A stretch of 13,281 nt of DNA from an uncultured Blautia sp. Lineage in GTDB: Bacteria > Bacillota > Clostridia > Lachnospirales > Lachnospiraceae. Position 1 is the stretch's first letter. Each line of letters begins with the position of its first letter. The position numbers and the translations under genes are program-made. This document shows positions 5,704-13,149 of the stretch, piece by piece. The notes under the pieces are model-generated. The model did not search any database. It worked only from the letters and a program-made list of their open reading frames with translations, and was not told the DNA's origin. The stretch spans positions 1 through 13,281 of the forward strand of contig CAMOXX010000053.1 of NCBI GenBank assembly GCA_946629475.1, written 5' to 3'.

Positions 5704-8049
5704 ATGACACTGAAAGATCTGCATCCCGGAGAAAGCGCTGCAGTCACGAAAGTGGGCGGGGAAGGTGCGCTTCGCCAGCATTTTCTTGACATGGGAGTAA
5801 TTCCCGGGGCAATTGTAACAGTTGAAAAATACGCACCGCTTGGTGATCCTGTGGAACTGAAAATCCACGGCTATCAGCTTACTCTGCGTCTTGAGGATGC
5901 GGGAAAAATCGAGATCCGGAAAGAAGTTCAGGAAGAAAAAACAGCTCAAAGGAAACAGAGGAGAAAGGAGACAGCCCATCCGGGAATCGGCGAGGAGGGC
6001 AAATACCATCCGAAGGGCAGCGGCAACCCACTGCCGGATCAGACTCTGCTTACTTTTGCGCTGGTCGGAAATCAGAATTCCGGCAAAACAACCCTGTTCA
6101 ACCAGCTTACCGGAGCACGTCAGCATGTCGGGAATTTCCCGGGTGTGACGGTCGACCGGAAGGACGGCGCGATCCGCGGCCAGCAGAATACACTGATTAC
6201 GGACCTGCCGGGAATCTATTCCATGTCGCCTTATTCGAGTGAGGAACTGGTATCCCGGAATTTTGTGCTGGATGAAAAACCCAGGGGAATCATCAATATC
6301 GTGGATGCGACAAACATTGAGCGGAATCTGTATCTCACAATGCAGCTCCTTGAGATGAATATCCCGATGGTGGTCGCGCTCAATATGATGGACGAGGTCG
6401 ATGGAAACGGCGGCTCGATCGATGTAAACAGGATGGAAGAAATGCTTGGCGTTTCGGTTGTTCCGATTTCAGCCGCCAAAAACGAGGGAGTGGATGAGCT
6501 GGTCCGGCACGCGGTGCATGTGGCAAAATACCAGGAAAAACCATTCCGGCAGGATTTTTGCGGGCCGGACGACCACGGCGGAGCCGTACACAGAGCGATT
6601 CACGCCGTAAGCCACCTGATCGAGGACCATGCCGAGCAAACCGGGATTCCGCTCCGGTTTGCGGCGACCAAGATGCTGGAGGGAGATGAACTGATCATCA
6701 GCCAGCTTGGCCTGGATCAGAATGAGAAGGAAATGCTCGGCCATATTGTGATCCAGATGGAAAAGGAGCGGGGACTGGACCGCAGTGCCTCCATCGCAGA
6801 CATGAGATTTTCGTTCATCGAGAAGGTCAGCCGGGAATGCGTTACAAAGCCGGAGGTCTCAAAAGAGAGGATCCGCAGCCAGAATATCGACAGAATCCTG
6901 ACAGGCAGGTATACGGCGATTCCGATGTTTGTCCTGATCATGGGGCTTGTTTTTTACATTACATTTAATGTGATCGGAGCATGGCTGCAGGAGCTCCTCG
7001 AACTCGGGATCGGAACCCTGACAGACCATGTGGATCAGCTTCTTACGGCAGCCAACGTGAACGGGGCTCTTCACGGTCTCATTATCAATGGCATTTTTGA
7101 GGGCGTAGGCAGTGTCCTGAGCTTCCTGCCGATTATCGTTGTGATGTTCTTCTTCCTGTCTCTCCTGGAAGACAGCGGATACATCGCAAGAGTGGCGTTC
7201 TTTATGGACAAGCTTCTCCGGAAAATCGGATTATCCGGCCGCAGCATTGTTCCGATGCTGATCGGCTTTGGCTGCACGGTTCCGGCTGTTATGTCCACAA
7301 GGACCCTGCCGAGTGACCGTGACCGGAAAATGACCATTCTGCTTACTCCGTTTATGAGCTGTACGGCCAAGCTGCCGATTTATGCCTTTTTTGCGAATGC
7401 GTTCTTCCCCGGAAAAAGCGGGCTTGTAATGGTGGCTCTTTACTTTTTGGGGATTCTGGTGGGGATTCTCATGGCGTTCTTTTTCAAGTCAACTGCATTC
7501 CGCGGGGAGGCAGTGCCATTTGTGATGGAGCTTCCGAATTACCGGCTTCCGAGTCCCCGCAATGTCATGCAGCTGTTGTGGGAAAAAGCCAAGGATTTCC
7601 TTCAGAGGGCATTTTCCGTTATTCTGATTGCCACGATCGTTGTGTGGCTGCTGCAGAGCTTTGACATGCATTTTAACCTGGTTGCGGACAAGGCAGACAG
7701 CATCATGGCAGCTGTCGCGGGCGTGATTGCGCCTCTTCTTAAACCGATCGGCCTCGGCGACTGGAGAATTGCGACCTCTCTGATCAGTGGCTTTATGGCA
7801 AAGGAGAGCGTCGTCGCAACGATGGGGGTACTGTTTGGTACAGGCGTCAGCACGATTCTGACACCGCTGACAGCGGTAAGCATGCTGGTATTCAGCCTGC
7901 TCTATACGCCCTGCGTGGCGGCAATCGCATCGATCAAGCGGGAGCTTGGCGGTAAGTCAGCGCTTTTTGTTGTTGTGTGGCAGTGTATTGTAGCATGGGC
8001 GGCCGCGTTCCTGATCAGGATGATCGGGGTCGCAGCCGGGCTCCACTGA
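5704..8049 (+). CDS. feoB: FeoA-FeoB fusion, ferrous iron transporter
   Basis: The 781-residue protein takes up Fe2+ across the cytoplasmic membrane. Residues 1 to about 75 are a FeoA (SH3-like) domain, normally a separate small protein. A basic linker rich in K, R and E (about 76-110) follows. The G domain has G1 GNQNSGKT (122-129), the NFPGVTVDR switch segment, LPGIYSMSPYSSEE (G3), NMMD (227-230, G4) and SAAK (256-259, G5). G1 has GNQNSGKT where Escherichia coli FeoB has GNPNCGKT. The C-terminal half is the FeoB pore with two gate regions, including GFGCTVPAVMSTRTLPSDRD. ATG at 5704 is chosen over an in-frame ATG at 5599: GAAAGGA lies just upstream, the FeoA domain begins there, and 5599 precedes the promoter. 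The Cys-rich partner gene starts 12 bp after the stop. Confidence 0.95.
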   Translation: MTLKDLHPGESAAVTKVGGEGALRQHFLDMGVIPGAIVTVEKYAPLGDPVELKIHGYQLTLRLEDAGKIEIRKEVQEEKTAQRKQRRKETAHPGIGEEGKYHPKGSGNPLPDQTLLTFALVGNQNSGKTTLFNQLTGARQHVGNFPGVTVDRKDGAIRGQQNTLITDLPGIYSMSPYSSEELVSRNFVLDEKPRGIINIVDATNIERNLYLTMQLLEMNIPMVVALNMMDEVDGNGGSIDVNRMEEMLGVSVVPISAAKNEGVDELVRHAVHVAKYQEKPFRQDFCGPDDHGGAVHRAIHAVSHLIEDHAEQTGIPLRFAATKMLEGDELIISQLGLDQNEKEMLGHIVIQMEKERGLDRSASIADMRFSFIEKVSRECVTKPEVSKERIRSQNIDRILTGRYTAIPMFVLIMGLVFYITFNVIGAWLQELLELGIGTLTDHVDQLLTAANVNGALHGLIINGIFEGVGSVLSFLPIIVVMFFFLSLLEDSGYIARVAFFMDKLLRKIGLSGRSIVPMLIGFGCTVPAVMSTRTLPSDRDRKMTILLTPFMSCTAKLPIYAFFANAFFPGKSGLVMVALYFLGILVGILMAFFFKSTAFRGEAVPFVMELPNYRLPSPRNVMQLLWEKAKDFLQRAFSVILIATIVVWLLQSFDMHFNLVADKADSIMAAVAGVIAPLLKPIGLGDWRIATSLISGFMAKESVVATMGVLFGTGVSTILTPLTAVSMLVFSLLYTPCVAAIASIKRELGGKSALFVVVWQCIVAWAAAFLIRMIGVAAGLH

Positions 8050-8061
8050 GGAGGTGTTGGC

Positions 8062-8217
8062 ATGAATGCAATGGATGTTCTGCTGGTGGTTATTCTTGTG
8101 GTGATCGTTGCTTTGGCGGTGCGGACAGCGGTGAAGAAGCGCGGGCAGTGCGGATGCGGATGCGGAGGTTCCTGTGGGAGCAGCTGTGAAAAGTGCAGCG
8201 GCGTGAAAGAAAAGTAA
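8062..8217 (+). CDS. FeoB-associated Cys-rich membrane protein
   Basis: This 51-residue protein begins with one hydrophobic helix (residues about 5-20, DVLLVVILVVIVALAV) and a short basic segment RTAVKKR. It then has a tail with six cysteines at 30, 32, 34, 38, 42 and 45, in the pattern CGCGCGGSCGSSCEKC. This matches the small Cys-rich proteins known to follow feoB in Firmicutes; their role is not established, though metal binding or delivery at the FeoB cytoplasmic face is plausible. GAGGAGGTG lies 5 nt or less from the feoB stop, a strong ribosome site with a 12-bp intergenic gap, so it is co-translated with FeoB. It is easily missed because of its size. Confidence 0.9.
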   Translation: MNAMDVLLVVILVVIVALAVRTAVKKRGQCGCGCGGSCGSSCEKCSGVKEK

Positions 8218-8238
8218 CGGTGGGATGAGAAGTTACAG

Positions 8239-8281
8239 CGCCCTCACAACTCGGAATGCTTTGCATTCCGAGTTGCGGGCG
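8239..8281 (+). other. Long hairpin downstream of the feo operon
   Basis: CAACTCGGAATGC (8247-8259) pairs perfectly with 8263-8275 across a 3-nt loop, and CGCCC (8239-8243) with GGGCG (8277-8281) extends the stem. No T-tract follows, so it is not a standard intrinsic terminator, although it could protect the 3' end of the feo mRNA. The CGGAATG core recurs in the hairpin at 1312-1330. Confidence 0.7.
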
Positions 8282-8310
8282 GTCAGAGACGCTTCGGAAC
8301 CTGCACAGTC

Positions 8311-8455
8311 CCCACACCATTCGGAATTGTCGCCGCAAGCGGCTCCATCGGTGCTGCGCACCTGAATTCCTCATGTTGTGGGATGACAGCTTACGCTGTC
8401 TGTTATGAACATGCAGAAAGTGTCTTACGTGCAAGCACGACGACTCTTTCTGCAT
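8311..8455. other. Branched cluster of hairpins, no gene
   Basis: An outer stem is formed by CCCACA (8311-8316) with TGTGGG (8377-8382), CAT (8318-8320) with ATG (8373-8375), and GGAATT (8323-8328) with AATTCC (8365-8370). It encloses two hairpins, GCCGC-AA-GCGGC (8332-8343) and GGTGC-TGC-GCACC (8350-8362), so the whole would be a three-way junction. It is followed by GACAGC-TTAC-GCTGTC (8385-8400) and a long stem ATGCAGAAAG/CTTTCTGCAT (8411-8455) that contains GTC/GAC and CGTGC/GCACG. No reading frame here looks coding. Nearly every base is in a potential stem. The class is unknown. Confidence 0.65.
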
Positions 8456-8518
8456 ATTCCTAACGACTGTGCATAGTAATTTCTTTACAGAATGTTAACA
8501 TTTGTTTTTCTTTTGTTC

Positions 8519-8527
8519 TGGTATAAT
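8519..8527 (+). promoter_or_regulatory. Extended -10 promoter of the HD hydrolase gene
   Basis: TGGTATAAT (8519-8527) is an extended -10 element with a perfect TATAAT. No good -35 lies at the ideal distance (TTAACA at 8495-8500 is 21 bp away). The leader of about 115 nt has a possible hairpin, GGAG (8535-8538) with CTCC (8569-8572). Confidence 0.6.
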
Positions 8528-8650
8528 GAAATCAGGAGAGCTGCGGCTGATGAATACATAGCTGCCGGCTCCCGGATTGTGCAAGTACCGGCAATCTGCA
8601 TCCTGTATGTTATATCGTGCATGAAGTGCACAGCTGCGGAGGGAATGCTT

Positions 8651-9412
8651 ATGAAACAACTGCAGAAAGACAGATGGAATCACGGCATAGCACACAATGA
8701 AAAAGACAGGAGTGTTCAGGCATTTCTGGAACGAACGGGAACCGATGACTATATTCAGGCTGCTCCTGAAATGATGAAGGAGGATGTTCTGGACAAAGAG
8801 AACCTGCACGCATTTCTGCAGGAATTTGCGGAAAAACGCGGGTTTTCACAGACTCTGGATGCTCTTGCATACGCAGAGCTTCAACACGAAGGACAGTACC
8901 GGAGCGGAAAAAAACACATACCTTATATCTGCCACCCGATGATGGTCGCGGTGCAGGCAATCTCGATGGGGTTTGAGGATGACAGCCTTCTGGCGGCGTG
9001 CCTCCTCCACGATGTGCTGGAGGACTGCGGTGTAGAGCCGGATGAGCTTCCTGTAGCGGATGATACGGTTAAAATCGTAAAGCTTTTGACCCGTGACAAG
9101 GAAACAGGATGTACCGAAAGCGGGCGGGACGCATATTACACAGCGATTGCGGAGATTCCCGAGGCAGTGATTGTAAAGCTTCTCGACCGGAGCAGCAATC
9201 TGTCGGATATGGCGATGGGTTTTTCACGAAGAAAGATGCTGCTTTATCTCGAAGAGACAAAAAGATGGATTTATCCGCTGATCGAAAAGGCGGAAGAATA
9301 CTACCCTGAAAAACGGGCACAGATCCTGACGCTGAAATATCATATGATCAGTATACAAAGGACAGTAGAGCGCCTTGGAAATGAAAATTGTGTAACTGTT
9401 CTGAAACCATGA
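8651..9412 (+). CDS. Stand-alone HD-domain protein, (p)ppGpp hydrolase type
   Basis: The 253-residue protein contains the HD hydrolase domain of RelA/SpoT enzymes, which removes the 3'-pyrophosphate of (p)ppGpp. Residues matching the metal and active site are visible: R84, H95 (in CHP), H120-D121, E124-D125 (in LLHDVLED), and D179 with N183 in KLLDRSSN. There is no synthetase, TGS or ACT domain, so it would be a small alarmone hydrolase or a related nucleotide hydrolase (MESH1-like). The N-terminal 65 residues are not recognised. ATG at 8651 follows GGAGGG at 8638-8643 with good spacing; an in-frame ATG at 8645 is too close, and one at 8492 lies upstream of the promoter. The last codons and stop lie in a palindromic repeat. 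A terminator follows at 9475. Confidence 0.8.
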   Translation: MKQLQKDRWNHGIAHNEKDRSVQAFLERTGTDDYIQAAPEMMKEDVLDKENLHAFLQEFAEKRGFSQTLDALAYAELQHEGQYRSGKKHIPYICHPMMVAVQAISMGFEDDSLLAACLLHDVLEDCGVEPDELPVADDTVKIVKLLTRDKETGCTESGRDAYYTAIAEIPEAVIVKLLDRSSNLSDMAMGFSRRKMLLYLEETKRWIYPLIEKAEEYYPEKRAQILTLKYHMISIQRTVERLGNENCVTVLKP

Positions 9413-9421
9413 ACAGATACA
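9391..9421. repeat. Palindromic repeat copy 2, overlapping a stop codon
   Basis: TGTAACTGTTC (9391-9401) and GAACAGATACA (9411-9421) form an 11-bp inverted repeat with one mismatch and a 9-nt centre. It is nearly the same as 5549-5580. The HD gene stop codon (9410-9412) falls inside it, so the repeat encodes the protein's last residues. Confidence 0.8.
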
Positions 9422-9474
9422 AAAATGTTTCGAATGAACAGGCGAAAAAACAGTTGGCGAAAGATAAGAAAGAT

Positions 9475-9503
9475 GCCGCGTTCATCTGAGCGCGGCTTTT
9501 TTT
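9475..9503 (+). terminator. Intrinsic terminator after the HD hydrolase gene
   Basis: GCCGCG (9475-9480) pairs with CGCGGC (9491-9496), with a 10-nt loop and seven T (9497-9503). Confidence 0.9.
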
Positions 9504-9518
9504 CTGCTGAAGAATAAC

Positions 9519-9546
9519 TTGCATTTATACAGAATAAGGTTACAAT
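9519..9546 (+). promoter_or_regulatory. Promoter of the binding protein-cyclase operon
   Basis: TTGCAT (9519-9524) and TACAAT (9541-9546) have a 16-bp spacer. The leader is about 120 nt. Confidence 0.6.
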
Positions 9547-9592
9547 AAAAGAAGAACTTGAACGATGTGATTTTCGGACGGGCACGCATCAG

Positions 9593-9639
9593 GGCCTTTC
9601 ACCCATCTGCAGGCAGGCTTGCGTGGGTTCAGGCCTTTT
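9593..9639 (+). promoter_or_regulatory. Leader hairpin followed by TTTT, possible attenuator
   Basis: GGCCT (9593-9597) with AGGCC (9631-9635) and ACCCA (9601-9605) with TGGGT (9624-9628) form a stem with a small internal loop. TTTT follows (9636-9639), 21 nt before the ribosome site. It could attenuate transcription or mask the site. The T-run is short, so termination would be weak. Confidence 0.4.
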
Positions 9640-9672
9640 GGCGCTGCATTCATCATTTCAAAGGAGAAGCGT

Positions 9673-11340
9673 ATGAAAAAGAAATCAGCCATGTATCTGG
9701 CGTTTCTTGTCTCTGGATGTCTTCTGTTCAGCGCATGCGGGGACAGCAGGCCCGGAAAAGAGAATAAAGGGGCAGACGGAGCGGAAAACCCGTCGCCGAT
9801 CGCTGAAGCTCCAGATAGTTCAATGTACCTGAAAATTGCCGATGAAGAGGCAGATACTTTTGACCCGCAATGTACTTCGACCTACTATACTGTGCCTCTG
9901 AATATTTTTGACCGCCTTGTGGAAGTGGAATCCGACCCGGAAAACCATTCCAGTCAGATTGTACCGTCGCTTGCGGACTCCTGGGAAATTTCCGATGACG
10001 GCCTTGTTTATACATTTGAGCTGCATCCGGGTGTAACCTACAGTAATGGATCTCCATTGACATCCGAGGACGTGGAATACACTTTCACCCGCCTGCTTAC
10101 TTATCCGGAAGCGGTAAATCAGGATTTTGCAATCGGGATTCTTGGAGCGCATGATCTTCATAATGGAGATACTGACACGCTCGAAGGGTTCAAAGTGATA
10201 GATGATGAGCACTTTTCCATAACGCTGGAGCAGCCGTATGCCGCTTTTCTGGCAGGGCTTTCCACACCGGGGGCTTCGATCCTTGATAAGGAAACAACAA
10301 CGGAGGCTGGGGAGCTTTTCGGGACGGATCCTTCCTGTACAATTGGAACCGGCCCCTTTATCCTGGATGAGGTGGTGCCGAACTCACATATTCTTTTATC
10401 GGCCAACCGGAATTGCTGGTCCGGTCCGCCGCTTTCGGCCGGTATCCGGATCAATCTGGTGGAGGATGGGGAGACTCTCAGGCTGATGTTCTCAGAGGGA
10501 CAGCTGGATATTCTGGATCTGGAAACTTTGGGAAATGAAGCGGAGTTTTTTGTACATGGAGACACCTATCAGGAACAGCTGGTCCAGGGAATGCGCGTAG
10601 GCATCAACTATGTCGCACTGAATCAGTCGATTGCCCCGCTTGACAATGTCAAGGTGCGAAAAGCAATGCAGATGGGGCTGAACCGCCGGACGATTCTTCA
10701 GGCCGCATGCAGCGGAAGGGGCGAGATAGAGAACGGCATATTCCCACATGGCCTGATCGGATTCAATCCGGACCTGGATGAAATTCCTTATGACCCGGAA
10801 GAAGCCCGGCGGCTGCTTGCGGAAGCAGGTTATCCTGACGGTTTTTCACTGGATTTTTCGATGTCTGAATCCATATCCTCAGAAACAAAGGACCTGGTTG
10901 GGATTATCGCGGATATGTGGAGCAGAATCGGAATCAATGTACATGTGTACGAGTTGGATGAGGATTCCTTCATGACGATGAGAAAGGGAGGAAGCATTGC
11001 CTGCTACGTATCTTCCTGGTCCGCCGATTTTAATGATCCGGATAATTTTATCTATACTTTTTTCGGAAGCCGTGAAAATTCAAGAAACCGCAGCCTGTGC
11101 CTTGAGGACGATGAACTGATCGACAGAGTATATAATGCCAGGGCTATTGTATCCGAAGAGGAACGGATCGCAGAATACCAGGAACTTGAAAAGATCCTGA
11201 TCCAGGATATGGCGTGCTGGGTGCCGCTCTTTTCGCAGCAGCATATATTTGCTTTGAACAGCCGGGTGGAAGGTTTCCAGGTTTCCTGGAACGGCTGGTC
11301 CAGCAACAGTTACCGAAACGTATCCATTAAACAATCGTAA
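9673..11340 (+). CDS. Family 5 extracellular solute-binding lipoprotein
   Basis: The 555-residue protein has a lipoprotein signal peptide (MKKK, hydrophobic core, lipobox LFSAC with C22) and a low-complexity linker to about residue 45. A full-length SBP_bac_5 domain follows, the fold that binds oligopeptides, dipeptides, nickel or similar ligands for ABC importers. Typical signatures are LADSWEISDDGLVYTFELHP, NGSPLTSEDVEYTF, IGTGPFILDE and the C-terminal GYPDGFSLDF. Start ATG 9673 has AAGGAG 7 nt upstream; a TTG at 9619 in the same frame lies in the leader hairpin. No permease or ATPase gene is adjacent; a cyclase gene follows 51 bp later without a terminator. The ligand cannot be told from sequence. 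A sensing role together with the cyclase is inferred. Confidence 0.9.
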   Translation: MKKKSAMYLAFLVSGCLLFSACGDSRPGKENKGADGAENPSPIAEAPDSSMYLKIADEEADTFDPQCTSTYYTVPLNIFDRLVEVESDPENHSSQIVPSLADSWEISDDGLVYTFELHPGVTYSNGSPLTSEDVEYTFTRLLTYPEAVNQDFAIGILGAHDLHNGDTDTLEGFKVIDDEHFSITLEQPYAAFLAGLSTPGASILDKETTTEAGELFGTDPSCTIGTGPFILDEVVPNSHILLSANRNCWSGPPLSAGIRINLVEDGETLRLMFSEGQLDILDLETLGNEAEFFVHGDTYQEQLVQGMRVGINYVALNQSIAPLDNVKVRKAMQMGLNRRTILQAACSGRGEIENGIFPHGLIGFNPDLDEIPYDPEEARRLLAEAGYPDGFSLDFSMSESISSETKDLVGIIADMWSRIGINVHVYELDEDSFMTMRKGGSIACYVSSWSADFNDPDNFIYTFFGSRENSRNRSLCLEDDELIDRVYNARAIVSEEERIAEYQELEKILIQDMACWVPLFSQQHIFALNSRVEGFQVSWNGWSSNSYRNVSIKQS

Positions 11341-11391
11341 CTATACAATACTTCTGCTTTAAGATGCAGGCAGCTGAAGGAAGGAACACAG

Positions 11392-13149
11392 ATGCACTCA
11401 ATTCAGACAAAGATAACAGCGGTAACAATCACTGCTATTATCTTAAGTATCCTCTTTGCCGGAGGTATCGGCATCACGGCTCTGAATCGTGTCGGAAATG
11501 CTGATTCTACAAGAGAAATCACACTGATCAGCGAAAACCGGAGGCAGACGCTGAACGAATATATGACGAAAATTGAGCAGTCGGTCAATATGGTCGCCCA
11601 TTATGCCGTGGAAGAACTGGACAGTGTGCGCCTGGCGCAGGCAGATGTGATCGGGGCGGACGGTTATGTGCTCAGGTCAGAAGTACCGGATAAGTTGACG
11701 GATGGGCAGCGCGCGCTGAACGGCTATCTTTACAGCTACAGCTCGAATGTGAAAAACGTATTTCAGACTGTGGCAAATCATACCCCCGGAGTCATTACAT
11801 ACTATTATCGGATGAATTCCCAGATTTCCCGCCAGGAACAGGGATTTCTGGTAACAAGAATCAATACACCGGCATTTGTTGAGAATCCTGTGACAGATCT
11901 CTATGCTTTTGAGGAGGATGACACCGAGCACGTCGGATGGTATTACACTCCTCTGAAAGCAGGGCACCCTGTATGGATGGGACCGTATTACAATGATAAT
12001 CTCAACGTATCAATGTTTTCGTACATTGTCCCGATTTATAAAACCGGTACTTTTATGGGTGTGATCGGGATGGACATTGATTACAACACGATTGTGGATC
12101 AGATCAAGGGTGTTTCGATTTATAAAACAGGCTATGCCTGCCTTACCGATTCAGATGGTGTGATTGTTTATCATCCTACGCTGGAGAGCGGACATAATAT
12201 CAGTACAGTGGATGAAAGGCTCACTTCAGCAATACAGAGCCTCTCCAACAATTCGGCCTCCGAGATTGTCGAGTACAGCTATGAAGGTGTTGAAAAAAAG
12301 GCCGCATGTACGACGCTGGAAAACGGGCTGAAGCTGATTGTTACAGTGCCTCTGTCGGAAATCAATTCCGTGGCGCGGGAAATGGCCAATAAGGTGATTC
12401 TTCTCGCGATTCTGATCGTCCTGTGTGCTTCGCTGTTTATCACATCCATCACCAGACGAATCGTTCTGCCGCTCCGCCGCCTCACGGATGCTTCGGTGGC
12501 GGTAATGAACGCAGACTATGATGTAGATCTTAATTACCGTGTCAGTAATGATGAAGTGGGTATCCTGACCAATGCTTTCCAGCATCTTGTGGATCACCTG
12601 AAGATTCACATCAGTGACCTTAACAGCAAGGCATATAAGGATTCCCTTACATCCGTTCGAAATAAAGCAGGTTATGAAATATTCACCCGCAAGATAAATG
12701 ACCAGATTTCGAACAATACGAGCGAAGAGGCGCTGGAGTTTGCCGTGATTATGTTTGACTGCAATGATCTGAAGGAGATCAATGACACTTATGGTCATGA
12801 GAAGGGAGACGTATATCTGCAGAATTCCTGCCGCACGATCTGCAGGACATTCGTACACAGTCCTGTATTCCGCATCGGCGGCGATGAGTTTGTTGCGATT
12901 CTGCAGGGAGAGGATTATGAGCACCGGGAGGAACGCTTCCGTGACTTTATGAAAAAGCAGGAAGAAGAGCCGGACAGCATTCCTCCGTGGGAGAGGATGA
13001 GCGTGGCGGGCGGTATGGCGGTGTTTGAGCCGGGTAAAGACCAGTCGCTCGAGGAGGTGCTGAAGCGGGCAGATAAACTGATGTACGAGAATAAGAAGAT
13101 GTGGCATGATAAATCCCAGAGGGATGTACGGCCTTCCGTACAAGATTGA
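11392..13149 (+). CDS. Membrane diguanylate cyclase: Cache-like sensor, HAMP, GGDEF
   Basis: The 585-residue protein would make cyclic di-GMP from two GTP in response to an extracellular signal. It has an N-terminal membrane helix (about 9-30), an extracellular region of about 300 residues that looks like a double Cache sensor (VGWYYTPLKAGHPVWMGPYY, GVIGMDIDYN, CLTDSDGVIVYHP), and a second helix (about 335-353). A HAMP domain follows (about 355-410) and then a GGDEF domain starting at D417-SLTSVRNK. D456 in FDCNDLKEIND and the GGDEF signature at 496-500 are intact, so it should be active. The inhibitory I-site RxxD expected just before GGDEF is replaced by FVHS, so product inhibition there is unlikely. 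Start ATG 11392 follows AAGGAAGGA. It is probably co-transcribed with the binding protein. No EAL or HD-GYP domain is present. Confidence 0.92.
   Translation: MHSIQTKITAVTITAIILSILFAGGIGITALNRVGNADSTREITLISENRRQTLNEYMTKIEQSVNMVAHYAVEELDSVRLAQADVIGADGYVLRSEVPDKLTDGQRALNGYLYSYSSNVKNVFQTVANHTPGVITYYYRMNSQISRQEQGFLVTRINTPAFVENPVTDLYAFEEDDTEHVGWYYTPLKAGHPVWMGPYYNDNLNVSMFSYIVPIYKTGTFMGVIGMDIDYNTIVDQIKGVSIYKTGYACLTDSDGVIVYHPTLESGHNISTVDERLTSAIQSLSNNSASEIVEYSYEGVEKKAACTTLENGLKLIVTVPLSEINSVAREMANKVILLAILIVLCASLFITSITRRIVLPLRRLTDASVAVMNADYDVDLNYRVSNDEVGILTNAFQHLVDHLKIHISDLNSKAYKDSLTSVRNKAGYEIFTRKINDQISNNTSEEALEFAVIMFDCNDLKEINDTYGHEKGDVYLQNSCRTICRTFVHSPVFRIGGDEFVAILQGEDYEHREERFRDFMKKQEEEPDSIPPWERMSVAGGMAVFEPGKDQSLEEVLKRADKLMYENKKMWHDKSQRDVRPSVQD

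Noticed and set aside
8492..8650. Upstream in-frame start for the HD protein
   Set aside because: It lies upstream of the TATAAT at 8522 and has no ribosome site; GGAGGG supports 8651.
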